64,000 nt of DNA from positions 1,798,001 to 1,862,000 of the forward strand of contig NC_007947.1 of NCBI RefSeq assembly GCF_000013705.1, written 5' to 3'. Source of the stretch: Methylobacillus flagellatus KT (GTDB lineage: Bacteria > Pseudomonadota > Gammaproteobacteria > Burkholderiales > Methylophilaceae). The notes beneath the pieces were generated by a model. That model made no database searches and was not told the DNA's origin. It saw only the letters and a program-made list of their open reading frames with translations. This document shows positions 39,666-48,550 of the stretch, one piece after another (position 1 is the stretch's first letter; every line of letters begins with the position of its first letter). A program made the position numbers and the translations under genes.

Positions 39666-41528
39666 TTACAACGCGAATACGTTGAGCGCACCACTCCCTG
39701 GAGCCGCATTCTCCTGGCTCAACCCGCGAAAAGCGCCAGCCGTGCCAGCCCCGTCGCTGTCCCCTGTCAGTCCCTGGTTGAGCGCAACACCTGCCCATCC
39801 TCCGATGCCTGAGAAAACCGCCACATACTGCTTGCCTGCGTGCTGATAAGTCATGGGGTTGCCCACAATGCCCGAACCCACTTGGAAGCGCCATAACTCC
39901 TTGCCATTCCGAGCATCCAGCGCCTTGAACCATCGGTCCAGTGTGCCGTAGAATGCCAGTTGCCCAGCCGTCGCCAATGCCCCGCTCCAGACAGGGTACT
40001 TCTCACGCGTATACCAGACAGGCTTGTGCTTAAGGGCATCCCAGGCCATGAAAGCCCCCATGTCGCCATCAGGCCCCGGGTACATGGACAGGCTGGCGCC
40101 GGCCCATGGCTGTCCAGCCACATACTTGGCCTCCACCGCTTCATACGTCATGCACAAGTGGTTCATCGGCACATAAAACCAGCCGTTTTGCGGGGAATAC
40201 GCCGCAGGCTGTATATTCTTGACGCCTATGGCAGAGGGGCAGATCGCCGACGTTTCCTGGTCCTCATGCGTAGCATAGCGGCCATCCTTGAGCGGAATCC
40301 CGGTCTGCAGGTCAATACCGGTCGCCCAGTTGACGAAAGGGTGCATTTTCTCCGCCGCCAGTAACTTGCCATTCTGGCGATCCAGAGTATAGGCAAAGCC
40401 ATTGCGATCGAAATGCGTGGCCAGCTTCCGGCTACCCTGATCCCATAGTATCAATTCATTGACGCTGTCGTAATCCCACTCGTCATGAGGCGTCAGCTGG
40501 TAGCCCCAACGCGCCATGCCGGTATCGAGGTCGCGTGCGAACAATGTCATGGCCCATTTGTTGTCCCCAGGCCGGATATCTGGATTCCAGACCGAGGGAT
40601 TGCCCGTTCCATAGTAAACCAGGTTGAGCTTGGGATCATAAGAAAACCATCCCCAGACCGGGCCTCCACCATGTTGCCAGCCGTTGGCAGCCGCCTGCGG
40701 CTTGAGCCAGGTTTTCACCCCCAGCTCGGTCTCTGGAAACTTCAGCCTTTCCTTGGGCAGGGCACGGAAAGACCCCCCTTCCCTATTGCCACCGTTCACA
40801 TCCTCATAAGTGGAGAGTGCACTGTAATGCGGGTTCTCTGCATTAAATCCCGGACCTATCAACACTTCACTATCCGGCCCAGTGCTATAGGCCTTCCATT
40901 GCAACCGCCCATCCTGCAGTGCATAGGCGGCAAGAAAGCACCGCACACCAAATTCGCCACCGCTGCACCCCGTCAGTACTTTATCCCTGAACACATAAGG
41001 CGCATTGGTATTGGTAGCCCCCATTCTGGGGTCGTTCACCTGAACCTCCCACACCTTGCGTCCATCGCGGGCGTCCAGTGCCAGCAATATGCCGTTGTTC
41101 TGCTGCAGCAGTATCTTGCCATCGCCATATGCCAGGCCGCGGCTCACGCTGTCACAGCACAGAATGGCTTCAATATCGCTGGTTTGCTTGGGGAAGTAAG
41201 CCCAGAGTATTTTCTGGTCATGATCCAGGTCCAGTGCATAGACATTATTAGGAAACGCTGTATGCACATACATCACATTCCCCACCACCAGAGGCGCCCC
41301 TTCATGCCCACGCTGGACACCAGTCGAAAAGCTCCAAGCAAGCTTGAGGTTCGCAACATTGCGGTGATTGATCTGGCTCAGGCGACTATAGCCTTGATTG
41401 TAATAATCCTTGCGTGGGCTGACCCACTGCTTGTCATCCTGAAGCAATGGCAGCAGAGGATCTGCTGCTGACGAAACGGCGGAAACAAGATTCAAGGAAA
41501 CGACGATAAGAAAAGGAGAAATACGCAT
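39666..41528 (-). CDS. xoxF: XoxF-type lanthanide-dependent methanol dehydrogenase
   Basis: Periplasmic PQQ alcohol dehydrogenase, 620 residues with a Sec signal (1-22, cut near VSSAADP). Eight-bladed propeller features: RGHEGAPLVVGNVMYVHTAF, the vicinal disulfide Cys124-Cys125, metal and PQQ ligands Glu192 (SGGEFG), Asn310 (GTGNPSVWN) and catalytic Asp352. Residue 354 is also Asp (HDEWDYDSVN). MxaF enzymes using calcium have Ala there, while XoxF enzymes need this extra Asp for lanthanides. No xoxG cytochrome or xoxJ gene is adjacent. A lanthanide ethanol dehydrogenase is a less likely alternative. Confidence 0.88.
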   Translation of the reverse strand: MRISPFLIVVSLNLVSAVSSAADPLLPLLQDDKQWVSPRKDYYNQGYSRLSQINHRNVANLKLAWSFSTGVQRGHEGAPLVVGNVMYVHTAFPNNVYALDLDHDQKILWAYFPKQTSDIEAILCCDSVSRGLAYGDGKILLQQNNGILLALDARDGRKVWEVQVNDPRMGATNTNAPYVFRDKVLTGCSGGEFGVRCFLAAYALQDGRLQWKAYSTGPDSEVLIGPGFNAENPHYSALSTYEDVNGGNREGGSFRALPKERLKFPETELGVKTWLKPQAAANGWQHGGGPVWGWFSYDPKLNLVYYGTGNPSVWNPDIRPGDNKWAMTLFARDLDTGMARWGYQLTPHDEWDYDSVNELILWDQGSRKLATHFDRNGFAYTLDRQNGKLLAAEKMHPFVNWATGIDLQTGIPLKDGRYATHEDQETSAICPSAIGVKNIQPAAYSPQNGWFYVPMNHLCMTYEAVEAKYVAGQPWAGASLSMYPGPDGDMGAFMAWDALKHKPVWYTREKYPVWSGALATAGQLAFYGTLDRWFKALDARNGKELWRFQVGSGIVGNPMTYQHAGKQYVAVFSGIGGWAGVALNQGLTGDSDGAGTAGAFRGLSQENAAPGSGALNVFAL

Positions 41529-41625
41529 TCGAAACCCAACGTTTCGCAGCCCCCTGAGATGACAGGGCGAACAAAAAATGACAAAGATGACCAGTTTATT
41601 TTAGCCAAAAAGAAGAGTTAGAGTT

Positions 41626-41654
41626 GACACATAAGAAAAAATAAACATAATACA
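41626..41654 (+). promoter_or_regulatory. Promoter of the PEP-CTERM protein gene
   Basis: Consensus TTGACA (41626-41631), 17-base spacer, TAATAC (41649-41654). An inverted repeat TACAAAT / ATTTGTA (41652-41672) overlaps the -10 box and start region and may be an operator. It lies in the 263-base AT-rich gap divergent from xoxF. Confidence 0.75.
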
Positions 41655-41791
41655 AATCATTCTTATTTGTAAATCAAATGAGAATTCGCCAGTTCATCCT
41701 TGTGCTCATTGCAAGATAGCTCGGCGAAGGTGTCCGGATTTTCATTGGGAGAGTCCGGTTGATCATCATCAATACTAAGGAAATTAACAGA

Positions 41792-42472
41792 ATGAACATG
41801 ACATCCGTTCGTGCCATCATTGGTGCCAGCCTTCTTGCCGTAGCAAGCCTTGCTCAAGCGAATGCAACCCATGAGAGTTTTATTGACGTTGCAGGGTCCG
41901 TGTCCTTTGACGGCTGGAACCAACTGAATCGCAACCGCACCGATGCCAAGGGCAACCCCGACCCATTGACCTCCGCACAACTGGAAGCCGGTACCGCTGG
42001 CAATGTAGCAGGTTCAGGCGATGCACTACTGACACTGATTTCCGGCTCCTACTATCCTGCAGGTGCGGGCCTGTATGGTAATGCTTCCATCACCTTTAGC
42101 GACAACACCGTTGCCAGCAACATCTCCTCCCTCGCATTCCAAGGCATCATCAATGACTTTGATGGATCCTTTGGCGGCACCCCATTCTCCTTGAGCCTGA
42201 GCTACAATGGTGGCGATCAGGCCATTGCCGGCACATTGGTCAACTTCGTTGATACCGGCACCGCTGCCGACTATTACTATTTCACCTGGGATCTGAGCGG
42301 TATTTCCACGCCCATCACTTCCTACACCCTCAATTTCGACATCGGCTTCTCCCAGTCGCTGGCTTTCCAGATTGACCAAGTAGCCGCAGTACCTGAACCA
42401 TCCACCTATGCCATGCTCATGCTGGGCCTGGGTGCAGTAGGCTTCGCAGCACGTCGTCGCAAGCAAGCCTAA
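41792..42472 (+). CDS. PEP-CTERM sorting domain protein
   Basis: 226 residues. Signal peptide (1-22: IIGASLLAVASLAQANA), a beta-rich Gly/Ser/Asn/Thr-rich exported body, and a C-terminal sorting signal VPEPSTYAMLMLGLGAVGFA followed by ARRRK. Such proteins are processed by an exosortase (EpsH/XrtA type) encoded elsewhere and are often linked to exopolysaccharide or biofilm. AAGGAAA precedes the ATG. A consensus promoter lies upstream and a 12-bp hairpin downstream. Confidence 0.93.
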   Translation: MNMTSVRAIIGASLLAVASLAQANATHESFIDVAGSVSFDGWNQLNRNRTDAKGNPDPLTSAQLEAGTAGNVAGSGDALLTLISGSYYPAGAGLYGNASITFSDNTVASNISSLAFQGIINDFDGSFGGTPFSLSLSYNGGDQAIAGTLVNFVDTGTAADYYYFTWDLSGISTPITSYTLNFDIGFSQSLAFQIDQVAAVPEPSTYAMLMLGLGAVGFAARRRKQA

Positions 42473-42480
42473 GCTACTCA

Positions 42481-42509
42481 AGCGCTACTGCAAGCTATGC
42501 AGTAGCGCT
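42481..42509 (+). terminator. Hairpin after the PEP-CTERM gene
   Basis: A 12-bp perfect stem (agcgctactgca / tgcagtagcgct) with a 5-base loop starts 8 bases after the stop codon. The following bases (CCCCTCTCAT) are not a clean U-run, so it may be a weak terminator or a 3' stabiliser. Confidence 0.6.
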
Positions 42510-42584
42510 CCCCTCTCATATTCATATTGAAAATCTTGGAATAATCATCTCGGCATTGAAGTAAGCATCTGGATTTGCCTTCGA

Positions 42585-42600
42585 TCAAATGATCATTTGA
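42585..42600. promoter_or_regulatory. 16-base perfect palindrome
   Basis: tcaaatga-tcatttga is a perfect palindrome lying 32 bases before the ATG of the Sel1-repeat lipoprotein. It is a candidate operator; no regulator is assigned. Confidence 0.4.
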
Positions 42601-42632
42601 GTGCGTTGATTAAAAAAATAACTCAAACACCA

Positions 42633-43092
42633 ATGAAGAATTTTCTTATATTGCTGACTATAATTAGTCAGCACCTCCGGTTGCGCGTCTAGCCCAAGCA
42701 AGCACACTATTCACATATGCGATGAGCAAGGTTGCTCTGACCGTCACCGCAGCGGATCCACCTTTGCCCCCGAGTCCTCCACCTCTCCAGAAGAAAAGCT
42801 GAAGATCCAGCAACTTACCGCGCTGGCAGAAAAAGACCCGCGCGCAGCTTTTGATCTTGGACTGCGGTATTTCCGTGGCGATGGCATCACCAGCAACTCA
42901 TATCAAGCATTGACCTGGATGCGTCATGCAGCAGAGCATGGCGATGTTGATGCCCAGCTCGCGGTCGGCCGTTTCTACCTGATGGGGCTGGAAGAAATGG
43001 GTTCCGACCCTGCCGAAGCTGAATCCTGGCTAAGCCAGGCCGCAGGCAAGGGTAATCAGGAAGCGCAAACACTGCTGGAACAAGCACAGTAA
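42633..43092 (+). pseudogene. Sel1-repeat lipoprotein with a frameshift in its signal peptide
   Basis: ATG at 42633 opens a hydrophobic signal (MKNFLILLT) whose frame stops at 42690-42692. The +1 frame, open from 42664 to 43092, begins with a lipobox-like TSGCASSPS and continues with Sel1-type repeats (AFDLGLRYFRGDGITSN; ALTWMRHAAEHGDVDAQLAV; AESWLSQAAGKGNQEAQ). This second frame has no start codon before 42910. One extra base near 42653-42665, inside an 8-bp hairpin, would explain both halves. This is either a real mutation or a sequence error; if intact, the product would be a periplasmic lipoprotein of about 150 residues. Confidence 0.7.
42653..42672 (+). repeat. Hairpin at the frameshift site
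   Basis: gctgacta - taat - tagtcagc: an 8-bp perfect stem with a 4-base loop, exactly where the signal peptide frame and the lipobox frame of the Sel1 lipoprotein diverge. Polymerase slippage or a sequencing compression at this hairpin could be the cause. Confidence 0.55.
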
Positions 43093-43107
43093 ACCAAAAA
43101 AAATGAA

Positions 43108-43218
43108 GTGGAATACCGCCGGTGGCTGAATCTTTATCGGCCTTACTGGTACGGATATTGGCATAGCGGCTATAGCTACCGCAGCTATTGGCGCGGATCT
43201 TCCTGGCATTTTTATTGA
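43108..43218 (+). CDS. Putative 36-residue Tyr/Trp-rich peptide
   Basis: A GTG-initiated frame (GTG GAA TAC) encodes a peptide with nine Tyr and five Trp among 36 residues (segment RPYWYGYWHSGYSYRSYWRG). The composition is far from random and similar to C-terminal tails of secreted Gly/Tyr-rich proteins. The start is doubtful; it may be a remnant or an extension of a neighbouring frame. It lies between the Sel1 lipoprotein and a CsgG-like lipoprotein. Confidence 0.4.
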   Translation: MEYRRWLNLYRPYWYGYWHSGYSYRSYWRGSSWHFY

Positions 43219-43263
43219 TACGCCAACGATTACCTCACCCCTCAACCCTAGCGAGAATTAAGC

Positions 43264-44097
43264 ATGTTCAAGAAAAAACTTAACCTGGCAATGGTATTGT
43301 TGCCACTGGCATTGGTCGGTTGCGTCAGCACTGATGGTCCTGGCCTGGGCGGTATGCTTTCCACCGGCTCCTCACCAACCGTGGCCTCCGGTGCAGCAGG
43401 TAGTACCAGTGCAGATGCAAACTCCAACCTGGAGCGCTGCAAAGCCCCGCTTGGCACCATTGCCATGGATGACGGCCGCGACAAAGAATGGTTCACCACT
43501 TTCGGTTCCGCCACAAAAGTCACCAGCATTGAACCTCTATTGCGCTTGGCGGTGCAGCAATCAAACTGCTTTGTAATCACAGCTATCGGCAACAGTCATA
43601 CCGATGGGCACATCTCGGCCATTACCGATAAGCAACGCAACTCCGTCGAATTTCGCGCTGGATCCAAACAGCAAAAAGGGCCGCGCGTGGCTGCCGATTA
43701 CTTTCTTGAACCAGCCATCATCATCGACAACGACTCCACCGGTAAAATTGCGGGTGCCTTGGGCAGCCTGATTGGCAACGGCGTAGGTGCATTGGCTGGC
43801 TCCTTGGAATCCAAGGTATCCGTTGCAACATTATCTTTGTACGATATCCGCTCTTCCTTGCAAATCGGTATTGCGGAAGGCAATGCCACCGCCACTAATT
43901 ATGGTGCCGCACTCGGTGCATTTGGCGGCGGGGCGGCAGGAGGGCTTGGCGGCTTTTCCCGCACGCCTGAAGGCAAGGCAACTGTTGCTGCATTCGTGGA
44001 TGCTTACAACAAAATGGTAGTTTCACTACGCCACTACAAGGCGCAGGAAGTTGAAGGTGGCTTAGGCACAGGTGGCAAATTGAAGGTCGGCAAATAA
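43264..44097 (+). CDS. Lipoprotein, possibly CsgG/HfaB-like
   Basis: 277 residues. Lipoprotein signal with lipobox LVGC (Cys20 in LPLALVGCVSTDG), a Ser/Ala/Gly linker, then a compact domain (KAPLGTIAMDDGRDKEWFTT; LRLAVQQSNCFVIT; RVAADYFLEPAIIID; ATLSLYDIRSSLQIG) that resembles the CsgG family in outline. It also has a glycine-rich segment (ALGAFGGGAAGGLGGF). CsgG forms an outer-membrane secretion pore; whether this protein does is unproven. A strong terminator follows. Confidence 0.7.
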   Translation: MFKKKLNLAMVLLPLALVGCVSTDGPGLGGMLSTGSSPTVASGAAGSTSADANSNLERCKAPLGTIAMDDGRDKEWFTTFGSATKVTSIEPLLRLAVQQSNCFVITAIGNSHTDGHISAITDKQRNSVEFRAGSKQQKGPRVAADYFLEPAIIIDNDSTGKIAGALGSLIGNGVGALAGSLESKVSVATLSLYDIRSSLQIGIAEGNATATNYGAALGAFGGGAAGGLGGFSRTPEGKATVAAFVDAYNKMVVSLRHYKAQEVEGGLGTGGKLKVGK

Positions 44098-44119
44098 GCC
44101 TCTTGCCCATCACGTCAAG

Positions 44120-44148
44120 GGAGGATGCCTATCGGCATTCTCCTTTTT
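44120..44148 (+). terminator. Intrinsic terminator after the CsgG-like lipoprotein
   Basis: A 10-bp stem ggaggatgcc / ggcattctcc (one G-T pair) with loop TATC, followed by five T. Starts 22 bases after the stop codon. Confidence 0.88.
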
Positions 44149-44264
44149 CATTTCCATCTCCTATTTTCCAGACTGCGTCCTTAGTCACTTCAACTAAGGG
44201 CTGGCCCAGCATCACTTCGGGTTAAACTAATGTTTTCCCTGCATACAGAGGCATCAACAACTTA

Positions 44265-45884
44265 ATGTGGTCTGATCTCTTCATGGGCTTAGGGGCGATC
44301 GGCCTCATGCTGCTAGGCATAGATTGGATGACGCGCGGCCTGAAAACCGCGGCGGGCCCCAGCTTCATGCAATTATTGCAACGTTGGACCGGCACGCCGC
44401 TACAAGGCATTTTCATCGGCAGCGTGAGCACGCTCGCCGTCCAGTCTTCCACCGCAGTCACCGTAGCAACCATCGGCTTCGCCAATGCCAACATCCTCTC
44501 ACTTTCCGCCGCAGCCTTTATTATTTATGGCAGTAACCTGGGCAGCTCGCTGAGTGCATGGCTGGTGGCAGTCGTTGGCGGCGGCATCAAGCTGGACGAT
44601 CTGGCGCTGCCCATCCTCGGCATCGCCGTCATGCTCAAGCTCCTCAGCAAGCACTCCCGCCGGCAGGGCATCGGCGAGGCATTGACCGGATTCGCACTGT
44701 TGTTTCTCGGACTGGGTTATCTCAAGACCAGCTTCGACTCGGCTTTTATCAATATCGATTTCGCCTTCCTCACCAGCCTGGGCGTCTGGGGCATCCTGCT
44801 TTCCATGCTGGCAGGCATCCTGCTCACGGTCGTCATGCAAGCCTCCTTAGCAGTCGTCGCCCTCGTCGTCACTGCAGTATCCACTGGCGCCGTCCCGCTG
44901 GAAATCGGCGCTGCAGTCGTCATCGGTGCCAATGTCGGCACGACCTCGACAGCACTGCTAGCAACCTTGGCGGCCACAGCAACCGCCAAGCGGGTCGCCA
45001 GCCTGCACGTGCTGTTCAACGTGCTCACCGCGATCGTCGCCTTACTACTATTAAAACCACTGCTTTGGGGCATCCAGGAAATCGCACAGCTGTTATTTCA
45101 CGACACCCAGCCACAATTCATCCTGGCATTGTTCCATACCATGTTCAACGCCTTGGGTGTCGTGCTGATGTACCCCCTGACACCACCGCTACTCCGCTGG
45201 CTGGAAACCAAATTCAAGGCACCCACCTACCAAGGATCGTTTAGCCTCGACCAATCCAGTCTGGCCATTCCCAGTCTGGCGATCAAGGCCATGAGCCTGG
45301 AAGGCATGCGCGCCGGGCAATTGATCGCACGCCTCGCACTCACGATGGGGCGGCACCATGAACTGGATGCGCAACTGCTGGAGGATAACAAGCAAATCCT
45401 GCAAAACCTGCATCACTACATTGCGCAGTTAGCCCAGCAAAGCATGTCGGCAGAAGAAGCCGAACTGCTCAATCAGCTCGTGCAAAACCAGCTTCGCCTT
45501 TCCATGGCTCTGCAATTGCTGCCGGCCCTGGCTCGGCACCTGGATCAGGACCCGGCTGCCTTCGAGCTGGAAATCCCTTACTGGCAAGCCTTGAGCGACA
45601 GCCCCCTGCCTCCCGACTCGGCGGCGCTGCGCCATGCCTACCGGCAATTCATTCGTGAGCGCCAACAGAAAAAACAGCGCATTGTTCAGGATGTACTACA
45701 TGAACGCAGGGGCCAGGAGTCCGGCGGCGACGACCTGCTCAAACTGGCAGAAACACGGCGCTTCAACCAGCAGCTGACCAAGGCTCTGCTTGCATTCGGC
45801 AAGCTGCAGTCTCGCTTCGATCAGCCGGAATCGATTGTCGAAGCACCGGAAGAAAGCTCTGGCCAGCCACAAACAGCGGCCTAG
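44265..45884 (+). CDS. Na/Pi-cotransporter family protein
   Basis: 539 residues. The N-terminal membrane part has two inverted PNaS repeats: GSVSTLAVQSSTAVTVATIG with the QSST signature, and the weaker MQASLAVVALVVTAVSTG, plus GANVGTTSTALLA. A C-terminal cytoplasmic helical region (about 330-520) resembles PhoU. Proteins of this type take up phosphate with sodium or may export it. It converges with the methyltransferase gene, overlapping by 4 bases. Confidence 0.92.
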   Translation: MWSDLFMGLGAIGLMLLGIDWMTRGLKTAAGPSFMQLLQRWTGTPLQGIFIGSVSTLAVQSSTAVTVATIGFANANILSLSAAAFIIYGSNLGSSLSAWLVAVVGGGIKLDDLALPILGIAVMLKLLSKHSRRQGIGEALTGFALLFLGLGYLKTSFDSAFINIDFAFLTSLGVWGILLSMLAGILLTVVMQASLAVVALVVTAVSTGAVPLEIGAAVVIGANVGTTSTALLATLAATATAKRVASLHVLFNVLTAIVALLLLKPLLWGIQEIAQLLFHDTQPQFILALFHTMFNALGVVLMYPLTPPLLRWLETKFKAPTYQGSFSLDQSSLAIPSLAIKAMSLEGMRAGQLIARLALTMGRHHELDAQLLEDNKQILQNLHHYIAQLAQQSMSAEEAELLNQLVQNQLRLSMALQLLPALARHLDQDPAAFELEIPYWQALSDSPLPPDSAALRHAYRQFIRERQQKKQRIVQDVLHERRGQESGGDDLLKLAETRRFNQQLTKALLAFGKLQSRFDQPESIVEAPEESSGQPQTAA

Positions 45885-47014
45885 GCGGCCGTGAGCCGCC
45901 ACAAGGAAGTCACTTCAGCCGACCTTGCCAGGTATAAAGGATCGGCTTGGTCGCTGGCCCGGCCATGCCGTGGCCGGATATCCATTTTATCAATGACCTT
46001 GAGTCCAGACTCCTCAAACATCCGCAGCAACACCTCGCGGGTGCGCAACTCCAAGTGCTCGGCAATATCGGACAAGATGAGCCAGGCTTCCCCGCCTGGT
46101 GTGAGGTGGGCTGAAACGCCACCAAGAAAGCCCTTGAGCATTGTGCTCGCAGGATCATAAATCGCATACTCGATGGGGGCATTAGCCTTTGCCGGTATCC
46201 AGGGCGGATTGCAGACAATCAGCGGTGCCTTGCCTGGCGGGAAGAGATTGCACGACAGCACTTCCACCTGCGCCTCCAGCCCCAGTCTTTGCATATTCTC
46301 TCGCGCGCATGCCAAGGCACGGGCATCCTGGTCGGTGGCAATGACTTTCTGCACCCCACGTTTTGCCAGTACCGCTGCCAGTACACCACTGCCCGTGCCG
46401 ATGTCGAACGCCAGCATCTTATCTGGCAACGGTGCCTGGGCCACCAGGTCGACATATTCACCACGCACTGGCGAAAACACACCGTAATGCGGATGGATCC
46501 GCGCGCCTAGCGCTGCCACCTCCACCCCCTTCTTGCGCCACTCGTAAGCGCCGATGACGCCTTGCAGTTCACGCAGGGATATCAGGGAGGGCTGCACGGC
46601 ATCACCATATGCCTGCTGGCAGGCTTCCCGTACATCGGGCGCGCGACGCAAGGCGATGCTGTAATCTTGGTCCAGCTCCACCAGCATCATGCCTAGCACG
46701 CGTGCCCGCTGCGCCTGGGCTTGTCGGTGCAAATGGAATGCCTCTGCAGGCTGGACAGAGGTTTTGGTCGGCTTGCGATCTATCCGTCTTGCCATGGCCT
46801 GCAACAGCTGGCGGGCATTCTGGAAATCCCCTCGCCACAGCAATGCCGTGCCTTCACAGGCCAGGCGGAAGGCATGGTCCGCCTTGATAGCGTCATCCAC
46901 CACTTGCACCCTCGTTGGCGGCTTGCTATGGTTCTCGGATCGCCACAAGGCCTGGCGTGACTGTGCGGCCTCCTGCCAGAAGATCATCGTGTCGGGAAAG
47001 GCGGGCGTGCTCAA
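45881..47014 (-). CDS. Class I SAM-dependent methyltransferase (NPPW motif)
   Basis: 377 residues. The C-terminal Rossmann domain (about 195-370) has the SAM loop LAFDIGTGSGVLAAVLAKRG, the acidic ribose ligand in VIATDQDARALACA, and the catalytic LIVCNPPWIPAKA. NPPY/NPPW motifs are typical of N-methyltransferases acting on glutamine, adenine or guanine (HemK, RsmC, RlmG relatives). The N-terminal 190 residues are helical and not recognised. The true substrate is unknown. Confidence 0.88.
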   Translation of the reverse strand: MSTPAFPDTMIFWQEAAQSRQALWRSENHSKPPTRVQVVDDAIKADHAFRLACEGTALLWRGDFQNARQLLQAMARRIDRKPTKTSVQPAEAFHLHRQAQAQRARVLGMMLVELDQDYSIALRRAPDVREACQQAYGDAVQPSLISLRELQGVIGAYEWRKKGVEVAALGARIHPHYGVFSPVRGEYVDLVAQAPLPDKMLAFDIGTGSGVLAAVLAKRGVQKVIATDQDARALACARENMQRLGLEAQVEVLSCNLFPPGKAPLIVCNPPWIPAKANAPIEYAIYDPASTMLKGFLGGVSAHLTPGGEAWLILSDIAEHLELRTREVLLRMFEESGLKVIDKMDIRPRHGRASDQADPLYLARSAEVTSLWRLTAA

Positions 47015-47128
47015 GTCAGAACTTTCTTGGTATGTAATGCGTCATTCAGTTGCAGAATCAAAATAAAACTATTTGCTCATTATAGAGCATGACCGCCCAC
47101 TACCCGGATGCCACAAAGGACAACCACC

Positions 47129-48436
47129 ATGCACCCAATTTTGTTTCCTGCCTTGATCGTACTATCTCTCGCCGCGTGCGGCGACGTTGCAAAACTTTCC
47201 GTCTCTGCGGGAACCGGCACCAAACCCGAGCTGCCTGAACCACGCAGCAGCCTGATTCCTACCGTGCATATTGCCCCTGCAGTAGGATGGGCTGAGGATG
47301 CAACGCCAATTCCCGCAGAAGGGACTATAGTCAATGCGTTTGCCAAACACCTGGACCACCCTCGCTGGCTCTACCAACTGCCCAACGGCGATATCCTCGT
47401 GGCGGAAACCAACGCCCCCCCGAAGGAGGAAGGTTTCAGCCTACGCAGCTGGGTTGCCTCCAAGGTCATGGCGCGGGCTGGCGCGGCCACTCCGAGCGCA
47501 AACCGCATTACCTTGCTGCGTGATACGGACGGTGACGGAGTAGCAGACCAACGCTCCGTCTTTCTGAAGGGCTTACATTCGCCTTTTGGCATGGCCCTGA
47601 TCGGCAACACTTTTTATGTCGCCAATGCAGACGCAGTGGTCACGTTCCCCTACCAGGAAGGCGCCACGGAAATCAGCGTCCCGCCCACCAAGCTGGTCGA
47701 CCTGCCTGGCCTTCCGCTCAATCACCACTGGACCAAGAACTTGATTGCCAGCCAGGACGGCAGCAAGCTGTATGTCACCGTGGGCTCCAACAGTAACATC
47801 GGGGAAAATGGCATGGACATCGAACAAGGCCGCGCCGCCATCTGGGAAGTGGACGCCAAGACGGGCGAGCACCGCATTTTTGCATCAGGCCTGCGCAACC
47901 CGAATGGCCTGGCTTGGGAACCGGACAGCGGGGCATTGTGGACTGCAGTCAACGAGCGGGACGAGATCGGCAGCGACCTGGTCCCCGACTACATTACCTC
48001 GGTACAGGATGGGGGATTCTATGGCTGGCCTTACAGTTACTATGGTGGCCATGTCGATACGCGCGTCAAGCCGCAACGCCCGGAGCTGGTCGCAAAGGCC
48101 ATTGCCCCGGACTACGCTGTCGGACCTCACACTGCTTCACTGGGTCTGGCAGCAGCCAGAGGCAATACGCTGCCTGAGCAGTTTGCCAATGGCATGTTCA
48201 TCGGCCAGCACGGTTCATGGAACCGCAAGCCCAGCAGCGGTTACAAGGTAGTGTTCGTGCCCTTTGCCGAGGGCAAGCCCTCCGGCTACCCTATCGACGT
48301 ACTCACTGGCTTCCTGAACAGCCAGGGCGAGGCTCAAGGTCGACCCGTGGGCGTGCTGGTGGACCAGAAAGGTGCCTTGCTGGTAGCTGACGATGTGGGC
48401 AACACCATATGGCGTGTGACCTCGTCAGCAAATTAA
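47129..48436 (+). CDS. PQQ-dependent sugar (sorbosone-type) dehydrogenase lipoprotein
   Basis: 435 residues. Lipoprotein signal [11 protein letters not shown] (Cys15). The six-bladed propeller of the GDH-B/sorbosone dehydrogenase family is seen in [59 protein letters not shown] and [14 protein letters not shown], ending [15 protein letters not shown]. It probably oxidises a sugar or aldehyde in the periplasm using PQQ. The ATG at 47129 (AAGGACAACCACC before it) is preferred over 47108 because it gives the lipoprotein signal directly. Confidence 0.9.
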   Translation: MHPILFPALIVLSLAACGDVAKLSVSAGTGTKPELPEPRSSLIPTVHIAPAVGWAEDATPIPAEGTIVNAFAKHLDHPRWLYQLPNGDILVAETNAPPKEEGFSLRSWVASKVMARAGAATPSANRITLLRDTDGDGVADQRSVFLKGLHSPFGMALIGNTFYVANADAVVTFPYQEGATEISVPPTKLVDLPGLPLNHHWTKNLIASQDGSKLYVTVGSNSNIGENGMDIEQGRAAIWEVDAKTGEHRIFASGLRNPNGLAWEPDSGALWTAVNERDEIGSDLVPDYITSVQDGGFYGWPYSYYGGHVDTRVKPQRPELVAKAIAPDYAVGPHTASLGLAAARGNTLPEQFANGMFIGQHGSWNRKPSSGYKVVFVPFAEGKPSGYPIDVLTGFLNSQGEAQGRPVGVLVDQKGALLVADDVGNTIWRVTSSAN

Positions 48437-48550
48437 TGAGAAATAGCACGGATTTTTTCCTGATCTAGCGCAAAGGGTTGCCTGCGTTTTTTACGACATG
48501 TTTTAATGCGCCATCTTTGTCCATTGCAGACTGAACCCGGAGCCGCATGC

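Noticed and set aside
39434..39685. 83-codon plus-strand frame between the small membrane protein and xoxF
   Set aside because: Overlaps the xoxF 3' end, no ribosome site, no family resemblance.
40485..41471. 328-codon open frame on the plus strand opposite xoxF
   Set aside because: Antisense shadow of a gene with clear motifs; no plausible protein features.
41652..41700. Possible Fur box before the PEP-CTERM gene
   Set aside because: AATCATTCTTATT and AATGAGAAT fragments are suggestive, but no full 19-base match; the region is simply AT-rich.
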